From contig NZ_CP047491.1 of assembly GCF_009931115.1 (NCBI RefSeq), positions 3,750,001 through 3,814,000 on the forward strand: a stretch of DNA of 64,000 nucleotides, read 5' to 3'. The notes beneath the pieces were generated by a model, which saw only the letters and a list, made by a program, of their open reading frames with translations, did not search any database and was not told where the DNA came from. Shown piece by piece: positions 49,634 to 59,107 of this stretch (position 1 is its first letter; every line of letters starts with the position of its first letter). Source of the DNA: Microbulbifer hydrolyticus (lineage in GTDB: Bacteria; Pseudomonadota; Gammaproteobacteria; Pseudomonadales; Cellvibrionaceae). Position numbers and translations under genes: made by a program.

Positions 49634-50458
49634 TTGGCCACCTACGCAATCGGCGATATTCAGGGCTGCCTGGAACCATTACAAAGACTGCTGAAAAAAG
49701 TCCACTTCAACCCGGACAAGGACAAACTGTGGCTGGCCGGCGACATGGTTCACCGCGGCCCGGACAGCCTCGGTACCCTGCGTTTTCTCTACGAGCACCG
49801 CAGCCAGATTACTGCCGTGCTGGGCAACCACGACCTGCACCTGCTGGCCATTGCCCACGGCGCCAAGCGCCTGACCGACAAGGAACATGACCTCGCCGAA
49901 GTCCTGCGGGCAAAAGATGCGGATATATTGCTCGGCTGGCTGCAGAAGCAGCCGCTGATGGTGCACAAAAAAGTGGAGGACAAATACTTCTCCATGGTGC
50001 ACGCCGGCATTCCACCCATGTGGAGCATGAGCAAGGCATTGGAGCTTGCGGGCGAAGTCCATCGGGCCCTGCAGGACCCGGCCATGGCCGAAGCCTTTTT
50101 CTTTGGCATGTACGGCAATGAACCGCATCTGTGGAGCGATCACCTAATCGGCGTGGAGCGCCTGCGCTCTATCACCAACTACTTCACCCGCATGCGCTTC
50201 TGCAAGGAAGACGGCACCCTGGACCTCATCACCAAGCAGGGACCCTTGGCCGCGCACCACGATTACCAACCCTGGTTCAGCTACCGCCACCGTAAAACAA
50301 AAAGCGACCGCATCATTTTCGGGCACTGGGCGGCACTGGAAGGGGAAGCGAACACCAAGAAAGTGTATGCGCTGGATACTGGCTGTGTGTGGGGCGGCTA
50401 TCTCACTGCCATGCGGCTGGAGGACGAGAGCTTTTTCTGTGCGGACTGTGCGCCCTAG
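49634..50458 (+). CDS. apaH: Symmetrical bis(5'-nucleosyl)-tetraphosphatase
   Basis: Hydrolyses Ap4A to two ADP and can decap Np4-capped RNA. Metallophosphatase motifs in order: AIGDIQGC (GDxxG), LAGDMVHRGPDS (GDxxDRG variant with His for Asp) and VLGNHD; FGHWAALEG supplies later His. 274 residues. Start is TTG at 49634; the upstream GCGGGAAAA provides a modest ribosome site. Last gene of the lptD operon. Confidence 0.95.
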   Translation: MATYAIGDIQGCLEPLQRLLKKVHFNPDKDKLWLAGDMVHRGPDSLGTLRFLYEHRSQITAVLGNHDLHLLAIAHGAKRLTDKEHDLAEVLRAKDADILLGWLQKQPLMVHKKVEDKYFSMVHAGIPPMWSMSKALELAGEVHRALQDPAMAEAFFFGMYGNEPHLWSDHLIGVERLRSITNYFTRMRFCKEDGTLDLITKQGPLAAHHDYQPWFSYRHRKTKSDRIIFGHWAALEGEANTKKVYALDTGCVWGGYLTAMRLEDESFFCADCAP

Positions 50459-50815
50459 GACCTATCCCGCCCTCTGACCGAAAATCAGGCTGTTCGGGAA
50501 TGGAGCGCAGCTGGTAGCCCGTAGAACCCCTCCTGGTCTCCTCTAAAGTGCTTTCCAACTGTCGACCTCCAGATTTCCATCGCCTTTCGGCCAGCCTCAA
50601 CCCCATCACCCCCGGTTACTTTTTCCTCCGCCCCCTCAGGGTGGGATGCTGTCTGTCGTCGCCTGACCTCTAATCAAGTCTCCGTTTTTGTACATGTATT
50701 CAGCCACCCGTCGGTTTTGAGGGGGGCACATGTAGCGATGGTGCGTCAGCTTGCGGCGAATATCGAAAACGCAGGCCGACATACATTCATAATAGAAACA
50801 ATAAGGTCTTAGAGC
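50459..50815. other. Non-coding region before the pullulanase gene
   Basis: 357 bp. No gene I can support. It contains a TACATGTA palindrome (50691-50698) and is likely to hold the pullulanase promoter; I found no clear -35/-10 pair and no classical MalT boxes. Confidence 0.35.
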
Positions 50816-53800
50816 ATGCAAGCTTCCTCTCGCGCGAGCGGGCACACCCGTCGCGTCCGTCATATTCACTCAGCCTCACTGCTGGCGATGGCAATTGTCG
50901 CCTCAACCCATAGTGCCGCCCAGACAGCAAACTCTGAACTTTCGATGGTGAACATTCCCGGCACCATCCAGACTGCAATCGGTTGTGCTGGAGACTGGGA
51001 CCCCGCATGCGAGGTGTCGCAACTGACCTACGATGCCAGCGATGATCTCTGGCAGGGCGCCTACACCCTGCCGGCTGGCGACTACGAATACAAGGTTGCA
51101 ATCGACGGTGGCTGGGATGAGAACTACGGCGCCTATGCTGACGCAAATGGCGGCAACATTCCGCTGAACATCGCCGCTGAGCGCGAAGTGAAGTTCATCT
51201 ATGACCACGAAACCAACTGGATTGCCGACAACGTAAGGCACAGTATTGTCACCGCAGCCGGTGACTTCCAGAGCGAACTGGGCTGCCCCGGCGACTGGCA
51301 GCCAGACTGTCTGCAGACCTGGCTGCAGGATGTCGACGGTGATGGTGTCTACACCTTTATCACCGACGCACTGCCGGCGGGCGACTATCAGATGAAAGCG
51401 GCACTCAACGAGGGCTGGGACGAAAGCTACGGTGACAGCAGCGGTAACAATATTGCGTTTACCGCAGAGGCGGGCAAGGAAATTTATTTCGCCTTCGACA
51501 GCAACACAAAGAGCGTTGTGGTCAGCACCGACGGTGTTCCGCGTGGTGACCTGACCACAGACAAAGCACACTGGGTGGACGCATCCACCATCGTGTGGCC
51601 GGTTTCCCTGCCGGAAGGCGGCAGCGCCAGACTGGTCGCCAGCGACAGCGCCGCGCTTACCCTGGGGCCAGACGGCGTTGCCGGTGATACACAGGTTGTG
51701 CTGGCGCACAATGCGAGCGGCCTGCCTGAAAGTGTCAGCGCCAAATTCCCGCATCTCGCGAATGCCACCGCCTTTACCGTGCCGAACAGCGCCGACATCG
51801 CGGCACTGCTAAAGGGCCAGCTGGCAGTCGCTATTTTTGATGCGGAAGGCAACATTGTGGATGCCACCGGTGTACAGACTCCGGGAGTACTCGATGCGGT
51901 ATTCGCATACGACGGTACGCTCGGTGCGACAGTGGGTGAAAACTCAATCGACTTTGCCCTGTGGGCGCCCACCGCAAAATCGGTCAAGGTCCACCTGTTC
52001 GACAGCGGTGACCAGTCAGAGCCGACGACGCATATTGAAATGACGTCCAGTAACGGCGTGTGGACCGCGTCCACGAGCATCGACTGGGACCGCAAGTTTT
52101 ATATGTATGAGGTAGAGGTCTATTCCTACGCGACCCGCAAGGTCGAGACTAACTGGGTAACCGATCCGTACTCCCTGAGCCTTTCCACCAACTCCAGCAA
52201 GAGTCAGATCGTCAACCTGAACGACGCAGACCTTAAGCCGGAAGGCTGGGATTCGGTGATGAAACCATCGCTGTCTGCAGCGGAAGATATCTCGGTCTAC
52301 GAACTGCATGTGCGCGACTTCAGTATCAAGGATGACACGGTCAGCGAGACGGCCCGTGGAACCTTCGCAGCCTTTGCCGAAGGCGGGCGCGGCAGCCTGC
52401 ACCTGGCGGAGCTGGCGGCTGCCGGTCTCACCCATGTGCACCTGCTTCCGGCGTTCGACTTTGCCACCGTCAATGAAGACCGCTCCGCACTGAAAACCAC
52501 CGGCGATCTCAGCGTTTATGCCGCAGACAGCACAGAGCAACAGGCCGCCGTCAATGCGATTCGCGATGAGGATGGTTTCAACTGGGGTTACGACCCGCTG
52601 CATTTCACCGTGCCGGAAGGTAGCTATTCCACCGACCCGGAAGGTGTGCAGCGCATCATTGAGTTTCGCGAAATGGTGCAGTCGCTGAGCGATATGGGCC
52701 TGCGGGTAGTGATGGACGTGGTGTACAACCACACCAGTTCTTTCGCCCAGTATGACAACTCGATCCTCGACAAAATTGTCCCCGGTTACTACCACCGCCG
52801 CAATGGTGAGGGATACGTGGAGATGAGCAGCTGTTGTGCCAACACCGCGAGCGAACACACCATGATGGAAAAGCTGATGCGCGATTCCATGAAGACCTGG
52901 GCCACCGCCTACAAGGTCGATGGTTTCCGCTTTGACCTCATGGGCCACCACAGCAAGGAGAACATCCTGAACGTGGCCGCCGATATGGAAGCACTCACCA
53001 CGGAAACCGATGGCGTGGACGGTTCAGCCATCTACCTGTATGGCGAGGGCTGGAACTTTGGTGAAGTGGTCGACGACGCACGCTTTGTGCAGGCACGACA
53101 GGCGAATATGGCTGGCACTGGCGTGGGTACCTTTAACGACCGCATGCGCGACTCGGTGCGTGGCGGCAACCCGTTTGGGGGCTTCGAGGAACAGGGCTTT
53201 GGTACCGGCCTGTTTACCGACAGCAACGGCAAGTTCGGCGGTGACGATGAGCGCGCCACCCTGCTGACCCTCGCCGACAAGGTGCGAGTGACACTCGCTG
53301 GCAACCTCGCAGACTATGTCCTGGAAACATCGAACGGCACCGAGCTGACCGGCGCGGAGCTGATTTACAACGGCCAGCCCACCGGCTACACCGCCGATCC
53401 GCAGGAGTCCATCAACTACGTTGCCGCCCACGACAACGAAACCCTGTTTGACGGCATCCAGATCAAAGCCAACAGCACTACCAGCCTGGCTGATCGCGTG
53501 CGCCTGCAGAACTTCAGTAACTCGCTGGTAATGCTCGCGCAAGGTGTACCCTTCATCCATGCCGGGCAGGAAATCCTGCGCTCCAAGTCCATGGACCGCG
53601 ACAGCTACAACTCTGGTGACTGGTTCAACGCCATCGACTTCTCCCTTGCTACCGACAACTGGGCCGCCGGCCTGCCGATCGCGGACAAGAACGAAGACAA
53701 GTGGGGCCTGATGGGACCGCTGTTGGCGGACCCGGCTATTGCGCCACAGCAGTCGGATCGGGAGTTTGCCCTGGCGGTGTTCAAGGACTGGCTGCAGATT

Positions 53801-54292
53801 CGCAACAGTAGCGGCCTGTTCCGCCTGCCCACCAAAGAGGCGGTGCAGTCGGTGGTGTCCTTCGCCAATACCGGCCCCGAGCAGATCCCCGGCCTGATCG
53901 CCATGCATCTGAACGATGCCACTGGCGATTTTGACGAGGAGACGTCGCAGATCCTGGTGCTGTTCAATGGCGGCGCCGAGGCTCAGGAGTTCACTCTGGC
54001 GTCTGCGGCGGAACTGCCGTTTGCCCTGCATCCTGTGCAGCAGGAATCGGCCGACGCAGCCCTGGCAGACGCTTCCGTGGAGGCCGGCGTGTTCACCGTG
54101 CCGGCACGCACCACCGCCGTGTTTACGCTCGCCCGTGCAGATGACACATCGATCATTGTCGACGAGGAAGAGGAAAACGAGCAGCAGGAGGATAATGACC
54201 AGGGGTCAGGCAACGGCTCCAGGGGCGGTGCCACCGGGTTCGCGCTGCTGGCCCTGCTGGCTGCGGCCCTGTTGCGTCGACGCCGCGTCTAA
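50816..54292 (+). CDS. Secreted pullulanase-type GH13 enzyme with N-terminal modules and GlyGly-CTERM anchor
   Basis: Hydrolyses alpha-1,6 links in pullulan or starch, outside the cell. Signal peptide (about 1-38), then two related modules of about 95 residues (each with GCxGDWxPxC and LPAGDYxxK, GWDExYG), probably starch-binding X25-type; further linker/PUD-like segment; CBM48 domain (IDFALWAPTAKSVKVHLFD). Catalytic GH13: region I DVVYNHT, nucleophile GFRFDLMG, acid/base YGEGWNFG, region IV AAHDNETLFD, and FNWGYDP as in type I pullulanases. The C-terminus has an acidic linker, GG-xxG, a hydrophobic helix and RRRRV, a GlyGly-CTERM (rhombosortase) signal. 1158 residues. Confidence 0.93.
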   Translation: MQASSRASGHTRRVRHIHSASLLAMAIVASTHSAAQTANSELSMVNIPGTIQTAIGCAGDWDPACEVSQLTYDASDDLWQGAYTLPAGDYEYKVAIDGGWDENYGAYADANGGNIPLNIAAEREVKFIYDHETNWIADNVRHSIVTAAGDFQSELGCPGDWQPDCLQTWLQDVDGDGVYTFITDALPAGDYQMKAALNEGWDESYGDSSGNNIAFTAEAGKEIYFAFDSNTKSVVVSTDGVPRGDLTTDKAHWVDASTIVWPVSLPEGGSARLVASDSAALTLGPDGVAGDTQVVLAHNASGLPESVSAKFPHLANATAFTVPNSADIAALLKGQLAVAIFDAEGNIVDATGVQTPGVLDAVFAYDGTLGATVGENSIDFALWAPTAKSVKVHLFDSGDQSEPTTHIEMTSSNGVWTASTSIDWDRKFYMYEVEVYSYATRKVETNWVTDPYSLSLSTNSSKSQIVNLNDADLKPEGWDSVMKPSLSAAEDISVYELHVRDFSIKDDTVSETARGTFAAFAEGGRGSLHLAELAAAGLTHVHLLPAFDFATVNEDRSALKTTGDLSVYAADSTEQQAAVNAIRDEDGFNWGYDPLHFTVPEGSYSTDPEGVQRIIEFREMVQSLSDMGLRVVMDVVYNHTSSFAQYDNSILDKIVPGYYHRRNGEGYVEMSSCCANTASEHTMMEKLMRDSMKTWATAYKVDGFRFDLMGHHSKENILNVAADMEALTTETDGVDGSAIYLYGEGWNFGEVVDDARFVQARQANMAGTGVGTFNDRMRDSVRGGNPFGGFEEQGFGTGLFTDSNGKFGGDDERATLLTLADKVRVTLAGNLADYVLETSNGTELTGAELIYNGQPTGYTADPQESINYVAAHDNETLFDGIQIKANSTTSLADRVRLQNFSNSLVMLAQGVPFIHAGQEILRSKSMDRDSYNSGDWFNAIDFSLATDNWAAGLPIADKNEDKWGLMGPLLADPAIAPQQSDREFALAVFKDWLQIRNSSGLFRLPTKEAVQSVVSFANTGPEQIPGLIAMHLNDATGDFDEETSQILVLFNGGAEAQEFTLASAAELPFALHPVQQESADAALADASVEAGVFTVPARTTAVFTLARADDTSIIVDEEEENEQQEDNDQGSGNGSRGGATGFALLALLAAALLRRRRV

Positions 54293-54313
54293 ACGGTAAA
54301 AACCCAAGGCAAT

Positions 54314-54345
54314 AAAAAACCCGGCATTTTTGCCGGGTTTTTTAT
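54314..54345. terminator. Bidirectional terminator between pullulanase and galE genes
   Basis: AAAAAACCCGGCA-TTTT-TGCCGGGTTTTTT, perfect stem with A-run and T-run; stops both convergent transcripts. Confidence 0.93.
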
Positions 54346-54351
54346 TGATCG

Positions 54352-55374
54352 CTACTTATACCCTTGCGGATTCTGCGACTGCCAGCGCCAGGTGTCTGTC
54401 ACCATCCGCTTCAGGTCCAGCTCGGTCTTCCAGCCGAGCTCCTGCTCGGCGTAGGAGGGATCGGCATAGCATTCGGCAATATCACCGGGGCGTCGCGGCA
54501 CGATTTTGTAGGGAATCTCCCTGTCCGCAACCTCGGCAAAAGCGCGCACGATTTCCAGTACCGAACTGCCGCGGCCGGTACCCAGGTTGTAGGTGTAGCA
54601 GCCCGCGTCTGTAGCGTCTTTCTGCAGTTTATTCAGCGCCGCCAGGTGGCCGCGGGCCAGATCGACCACATGGATGTAATCGCGCACGCCGGTGCCGTCG
54701 GGGGTAGCGTAGTCGTCGCCGAACACCTGCAGCTGGGGCAGGCGCCCTACCGCCACCTGAGCCACATACGGCAGCAGGTTGTTGGGGATACCGGCCGGGT
54801 CCTCACCGATGGTGCCGCTCTCGTGAGCACCGATGGGATTGAAGTAGCGCAGCAGGCTCACCTTCCACTGGCTGCCCGGCGCCTTGCACAGGTCACGCAG
54901 CATGTCTTCCACGATCAGCTTGCTGGCGCCGTAGGGGTTGGTGGCACCGGTGGGGAAGTTTTCGCGAATGGGCACTGTCTCCGGGTCGCCGTACACGGTG
55001 GCCGAGGAACTGAAAATCAGCTGGTGTACACCAAACTCCTCCATCACCTGACACAGGGTCAGGGTGCCGGCAACATTGTTCTGGTAATAACGCAGGGGAA
55101 TGGAAACGGATTCGCCTACCGCCTTGAGACCGGCGAAGTGGATCACTGCAGAAACCGGGTACTGACGAAAAACCTCCCGCAATGCATCCGCATCCTGGAT
55201 ATCCACCTGATGGAAGGGCACGGTCTTGCCAGTGATGGCCTCGACCCGACGTAGCGCTTCCTCACTGCTGTTGCACAGGTTGTCCACCACCACCGGTTCC
55301 AATCCGGCCTCCAGTAGCTCAACACAGGTGTGGCTGCCGATATAGCCGGCGCCCCCGGTTACCAGAACTTTCAT
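54352..55374 (-). CDS. galE: UDP-glucose 4-epimerase
   Basis: NAD-dependent interconversion of UDP-glucose and UDP-galactose for polysaccharide and LPS building. [19 protein letters not shown] binds [12 protein letters not shown] gives the catalytic Ser/Thr, and [14 protein letters not shown] the Tyr-x3-Lys. 340 residues from the ATG at 55374, which has AGGAAAATT before it; the ATG at 55479 would add 35 unrelated residues. Alone on its strand. Confidence 0.96.
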   Translation of the reverse strand: MKVLVTGGAGYIGSHTCVELLEAGLEPVVVDNLCNSSEEALRRVEAITGKTVPFHQVDIQDADALREVFRQYPVSAVIHFAGLKAVGESVSIPLRYYQNNVAGTLTLCQVMEEFGVHQLIFSSSATVYGDPETVPIRENFPTGATNPYGASKLIVEDMLRDLCKAPGSQWKVSLLRYFNPIGAHESGTIGEDPAGIPNNLLPYVAQVAVGRLPQLQVFGDDYATPDGTGVRDYIHVVDLARGHLAALNKLQKDATDAGCYTYNLGTGRGSSVLEIVRAFAEVADREIPYKIVPRRPGDIAECYADPSYAEQELGWKTELDLKRMVTDTWRWQSQNPQGYK

Positions 55375-55778
55375 AATTTTCCTGTTTTGTTGGATTTTCT
55401 GTCGCTTTCTGCCGAGATCACCGCGCCAGGCGCAGCGATCATCGCCCAACCGGGCGCACCATGGCTTTGAGGGACGCATTTTACGCCGTAAACGGGCTTC
55501 GCAAAACTGACACCCTTTTCAACCTATCTTGAACCTATCTTCCATTGAAGCCCGTAGCGCTGACTATCCTGAAAGTGCGGGACCTGATACCAGGCCCCCT
55601 GTTGCGACAGCAGCATCGTCGCGCAATCAATAGGTAATAAAGATAGCGATCTCGCGCGTCAGCGCTCTTCAGCATTCGTTGCGAGATGTATTCGCGGTCA
55701 TCACACGCTGCAGCGCAGTAGGCACTCCAAGGCAGGAGGTCGATTACTGACGCGGTACGCTACAGGGAGTCGTACACC
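55375..55778. other. Non-coding region between divergent galE and prkA
   Basis: 404 bp. A tandem direct repeat AACCTATCTT occurs at 55521-55530 and 55532-55541, 11 bp apart, i.e. on one face of the helix. A hairpin GGG.CCTG-ATAC-CAGG.CCC lies at 55579-55597. No gene and no clear sigma-54 site. Probably holds the stress promoter of the prkA operon. Confidence 0.4.
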
Positions 55779-57701
55779 ATGTCGATATTCAATCACTACC
55801 TGGAACGCTACGAGTCGATTCAGGAGGAAGAACTCACCATCCAGGAATACCTGGAGCTGTGCAAAAACGACCGCAGCGCCTATGCCTCTCCGGCCGAGCG
55901 CATGCTGATGGCCATCGGCGAGGCCGAGCTGGTGGACACCTCCCGCGACCCCCGACTCTCGCGTATCTTTTCCAACAAGGTCATCAAGCGCTACAAGGCG
56001 TTCAACGAATTCTATGGAATGGAAGAGGCCATCGAACAAATCGTCTCTTTCTTCCGCCATGCAGCCCAGGGACTGGAAGAGAAGAAGCAGATCCTGTATC
56101 TGCTCGGCCCGGTGGGCGGTGGCAAGTCCTCACTGGCGGAGCGCCTCAAGGCATTGATGGAACAGGTGCCCATCTATACGATCAAGGGTTCACCGGTGTT
56201 CGAGTCCCCACTCGCGCTCTTCTCACCCAGCGAAGACGGGCAGATTCTGGAAGAGGACTACGGCATTCCACGCCGCTATGTGAATACCATCATGTCGCCC
56301 TGGGCGGTGAAACGCCTGCATGAATACAACGGTGATATCACCAAGTTCAAGGTGGTAAAAATCCGCCCGTCGATCCTCGATCAAACGGCGATCGCCAAGA
56401 CCGAGCCCGGCGATGAAAACAACCAGGACATTTCGTCGCTGGTGGGCAAGGTGGATATCCGCAAGCTCGAGGACTTCCCGCAAAATGACCCGGACGCCTA
56501 CAGCTTCTCCGGTAGCCTGTGCCGTTCCAACCAGGGCCTGATGGAGTTTGTGGAAATGTTCAAGGCACCGATCAAGGTGCTGCATCCACTGCTGACCGCC
56601 ACCCAGGAAGGTAATTACAACAGTACCGAAGGGCTCGGCGCGATTCCGTTCAATGGCGTAATTCTGGCGCACTCCAACGAATCCGAGTGGCAGTCTTTCC
56701 GCAACAACCGCAACAACGAGGCCTTCCTCGACCGCATCTATATCGTCAAGGTGCCCTACTGCCTGCGGGTGAAAGAAGAGATCAAAATCTACGACAAACT
56801 GCTCGAGCACAGCTCCCTGTCCAAGGCCCCCTGCGCACCCGACACCCTGCGTATGCTGGCGCAGTTCTCGGTGCTGTCCCGGATCAAGAACCCGGAAAAT
56901 TCCAGTATATTTTCCAAGATGCGGGTGTACGACGGTGAAAACCTGAAAGACACCGACCCGAAAGCGAAAACCATCCAGGAATACCGCGACAATGCCGGTG
57001 TGGACGAGGGAATGAACGGCCTGTCTACCCGCTTCGCGTTCAAGATCCTGTCCAAGGTATTCAACTTCGACGCCACGGAGGTGGCTGCCAACCCGGTGCA
57101 CCTGCTCTATGTACTCGAGCAGCAGATCGAACAGCAACAATTCCCGCCAGAACAGCAGGAGAACTACCTCGGGTTTATCAAGGAATACCTGGCCCCGCGC
57201 TATGTGGAGTTTATCGGCAAGGAAATCCAGACCGCCTACCTGGAATCCTACGCGGAGTATGGCCAGAACCTGTTCGATCGCTATGTGACCTACGCAGATT
57301 TCTGGATTCAGGATCAGGAATATCGCGACCCGGAAACAGGCGAGATTCTCGACCGCGCGGCACTGAACGAAGAGCTGGAAAAAACCGAGAAGCCAGCCGG
57401 CATCTCCAACCCGAAAGATTTCCGCAACGAGATCGTCAACTTTGTACTGCGTGCACGTGCCGGCAACCAAGGTAAAAATCCGGACTGGCGGTCCTATGAA
57501 AAGCTGCGTTCGGTAATCGAGAAGAAGATGTTCTCCAATACCGAGGACCTGCTACCGGTCATCTCATTCAATACCAAGGCTTCTGCGGACGACAAGAAAA
57601 AGCACGCCGACTTTGTGGCGCGCATGGTCGAGCGCGGTTACACAGAAAAGCAGGTACGACTGCTTTCCGAGTGGTATTTGCGGGTGCGCAAGTCGCAGTA
57701 A
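55779..57701 (+). CDS. prkA: PrkA family serine protein kinase (YeaG)
   Basis: AAA-domain serine kinase induced by starvation and stationary phase. GPVGGGKSSLAERLK is the Walker A loop (about residue 110); the C-terminal part contains the PrkA kinase-like domain with SEWYLRVRKSQ at the end. 640 residues matches E. coli YeaG. First of the prkA-yeaH-spoVR set, which is kept together in many proteobacteria. Its substrate is not predicted here. Confidence 0.96.
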   Translation: MSIFNHYLERYESIQEEELTIQEYLELCKNDRSAYASPAERMLMAIGEAELVDTSRDPRLSRIFSNKVIKRYKAFNEFYGMEEAIEQIVSFFRHAAQGLEEKKQILYLLGPVGGGKSSLAERLKALMEQVPIYTIKGSPVFESPLALFSPSEDGQILEEDYGIPRRYVNTIMSPWAVKRLHEYNGDITKFKVVKIRPSILDQTAIAKTEPGDENNQDISSLVGKVDIRKLEDFPQNDPDAYSFSGSLCRSNQGLMEFVEMFKAPIKVLHPLLTATQEGNYNSTEGLGAIPFNGVILAHSNESEWQSFRNNRNNEAFLDRIYIVKVPYCLRVKEEIKIYDKLLEHSSLSKAPCAPDTLRMLAQFSVLSRIKNPENSSIFSKMRVYDGENLKDTDPKAKTIQEYRDNAGVDEGMNGLSTRFAFKILSKVFNFDATEVAANPVHLLYVLEQQIEQQQFPPEQQENYLGFIKEYLAPRYVEFIGKEIQTAYLESYAEYGQNLFDRYVTYADFWIQDQEYRDPETGEILDRAALNEELEKTEKPAGISNPKDFRNEIVNFVLRARAGNQGKNPDWRSYEKLRSVIEKKMFSNTEDLLPVISFNTKASADDKKKHADFVARMVERGYTEKQVRLLSEWYLRVRKSQ

Positions 57702-57732
57702 GCACTGATGAGTTTTGTGCCTTGAAGTCTCA

Positions 57733-57784
57733 CGGTGGCGGCGCTGCCCCAGCAGCAGCACTGCCACCGAGCTCCCCCAGGAGC
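57733..57784 (+). other. Twin hairpins between prkA and yeaH
   Basis: CGGTGGC...GCCACCG (57733-57769, with an inner GCTGC/GCAGC stem) is followed by GCTCC-CCCA-GGAGC (57771-57784). No T-run, so more likely RNA processing or stability elements that set different prkA and yeaH levels than a terminator. Confidence 0.45.
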
Positions 57785-57826
57785 CTCGTGGCACTGCAGC
57801 GCACCGCAACATAAGGCAGTAAAGCA

Positions 57827-59107
57827 ATGAGCTATATCATCGACCGCCGCCTGAACGGCAAGAAAAAAAGCACCGTCAATCGACAGCGTTTTTTGCGGCG
57901 CTACAAGTCTCATATCAAAAAAGCCGTCGGCGAAGCCATGAATAGCCGATCCATCACCGATATGGGTAACGGCGAAAAAATCAGTATTCCCACCCGTGAT
58001 CTCAATGAACCCATTTTCTCCAATGGCCGTGGCGGACATATGGAGCAGGTGCTGCCCGGCAACAAAGAGTTTGTCACCGGCGATCGTATTCCCCGCCCCG
58101 GGCAGGGCCAGGGCCAGGGCAGCGGAGGAAGTGGCGCCAGTGATAGCGGCGAGGGTATGGACGAGTTCGTCTTCCAGATTTCCCAGGAAGAGTTTCTCGA
58201 TTTCATGTTCGAAGGCCTTGAGTTGCCGAACATGGTCAAGCGCAAACTCGCCGGCAACGATTCCTTCCAGGTGGTTCGCGCCGGTATATGCAACGAGGGC
58301 ACCCCGGGGCGACTGAACGTGGTGCGCTCGATGCGCGCTGCCAATGCCCGCCGTATTGCACTCAGCGGCGGCAAGCGCCGCAACCTCAAGTTACTCGAGC
58401 AGGAACTGGAACAGGAAGAAAGCAAGGATCCGGCGCTGCGCGACCAGCGCAAGGTTGAACAGTTACGGCTGGAGATGGAAGACCTGAGAAGCAGGATCAA
58501 GCGCATCCCATTTCTCGACGACTTCGACCTCAAATACAACCTGCTGGTGAAACAGCCCCGGCCCAGTTCCAAAGCGGTAATGTTTTGCCTGATGGACGTA
58601 TCGGGCTCGATGAACCAGGCCACCAAGGATATGGCCAAGCGGTTTTTCCTGCTGCTGTACCTGTTCCTTCAGCGCAGTTACGAATACACCGAGGTCGTGT
58701 TTATCCGTCACCACACCAGTGCCAAAGAGGTGGACGAACAGGAATTTTTCTACTCTCGCGAGACCGGTGGCACCATTGTATCCAGTGCACTCAAAATGAT
58801 GCGCGACATCATGCGTGAGCGGTATCCGGCCAGCGAGTGGAACATCTACGGTGCCCAGGCGTCCGATGGGGACAACTGGAACGACGACTCCAGCACCTGC
58901 CACAAGATTCTGATCGACGACATCATGCCCCACGTGCAGTACTACTCCTATGTGGAAATCACACCCAGAGACCACCAGGCCCTTTGGGACGAATACCGGA
59001 GTGTGGAACAAGTGTTCCCAGAACACTTTGCCATGGAGCAGATCATCGATGTAGGGGATATCTATCCGGTATTCCGCCAATTATTCACCCAGAAGGTTGC
59101 CGCCTGA
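57827..59107 (+). CDS. yeaH: DUF444 (UPF0229) family protein YeaH
   Basis: Partner of PrkA in stress response; molecular role unclear. N-terminal [20 protein letters not shown] is characteristic. A Gly/Gln-rich stretch (about 87-103) and a charged coiled segment follow, then a von Willebrand A-like domain with the MIDAS motif MDVSGSMN (about residue 257). 426 residues. The stop overlaps the spoVR ATG (TGATG), so the two are coupled. Confidence 0.95.
   Translation: MSYIIDRRLNGKKKSTVNRQRFLRRYKSHIKKAVGEAMNSRSITDMGNGEKISIPTRDLNEPIFSNGRGGHMEQVLPGNKEFVTGDRIPRPGQGQGQGSGGSGASDSGEGMDEFVFQISQEEFLDFMFEGLELPNMVKRKLAGNDSFQVVRAGICNEGTPGRLNVVRSMRAANARRIALSGGKRRNLKLLEQELEQEESKDPALRDQRKVEQLRLEMEDLRSRIKRIPFLDDFDLKYNLLVKQPRPSSKAVMFCLMDVSGSMNQATKDMAKRFFLLLYLFLQRSYEYTEVVFIRHHTSAKEVDEQEFFYSRETGGTIVSSALKMMRDIMRERYPASEWNIYGAQASDGDNWNDDSSTCHKILIDDIMPHVQYYSYVEITPRDHQALWDEYRSVEQVFPEHFAMEQIIDVGDIYPVFRQLFTQKVAA

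Noticed and set aside
50636-50869. 77-codon minus-strand frame before the pullulanase gene
   Set aside because: Overlaps the pullulanase signal peptide, has no ribosome site and no known motif.
58837-59106. Upstream extension of the spoVR frame
   Set aside because: It overlaps yeaH out of frame; the ATG at 59107 overlapping the yeaH stop gives the normal SpoVR N-terminus and length.
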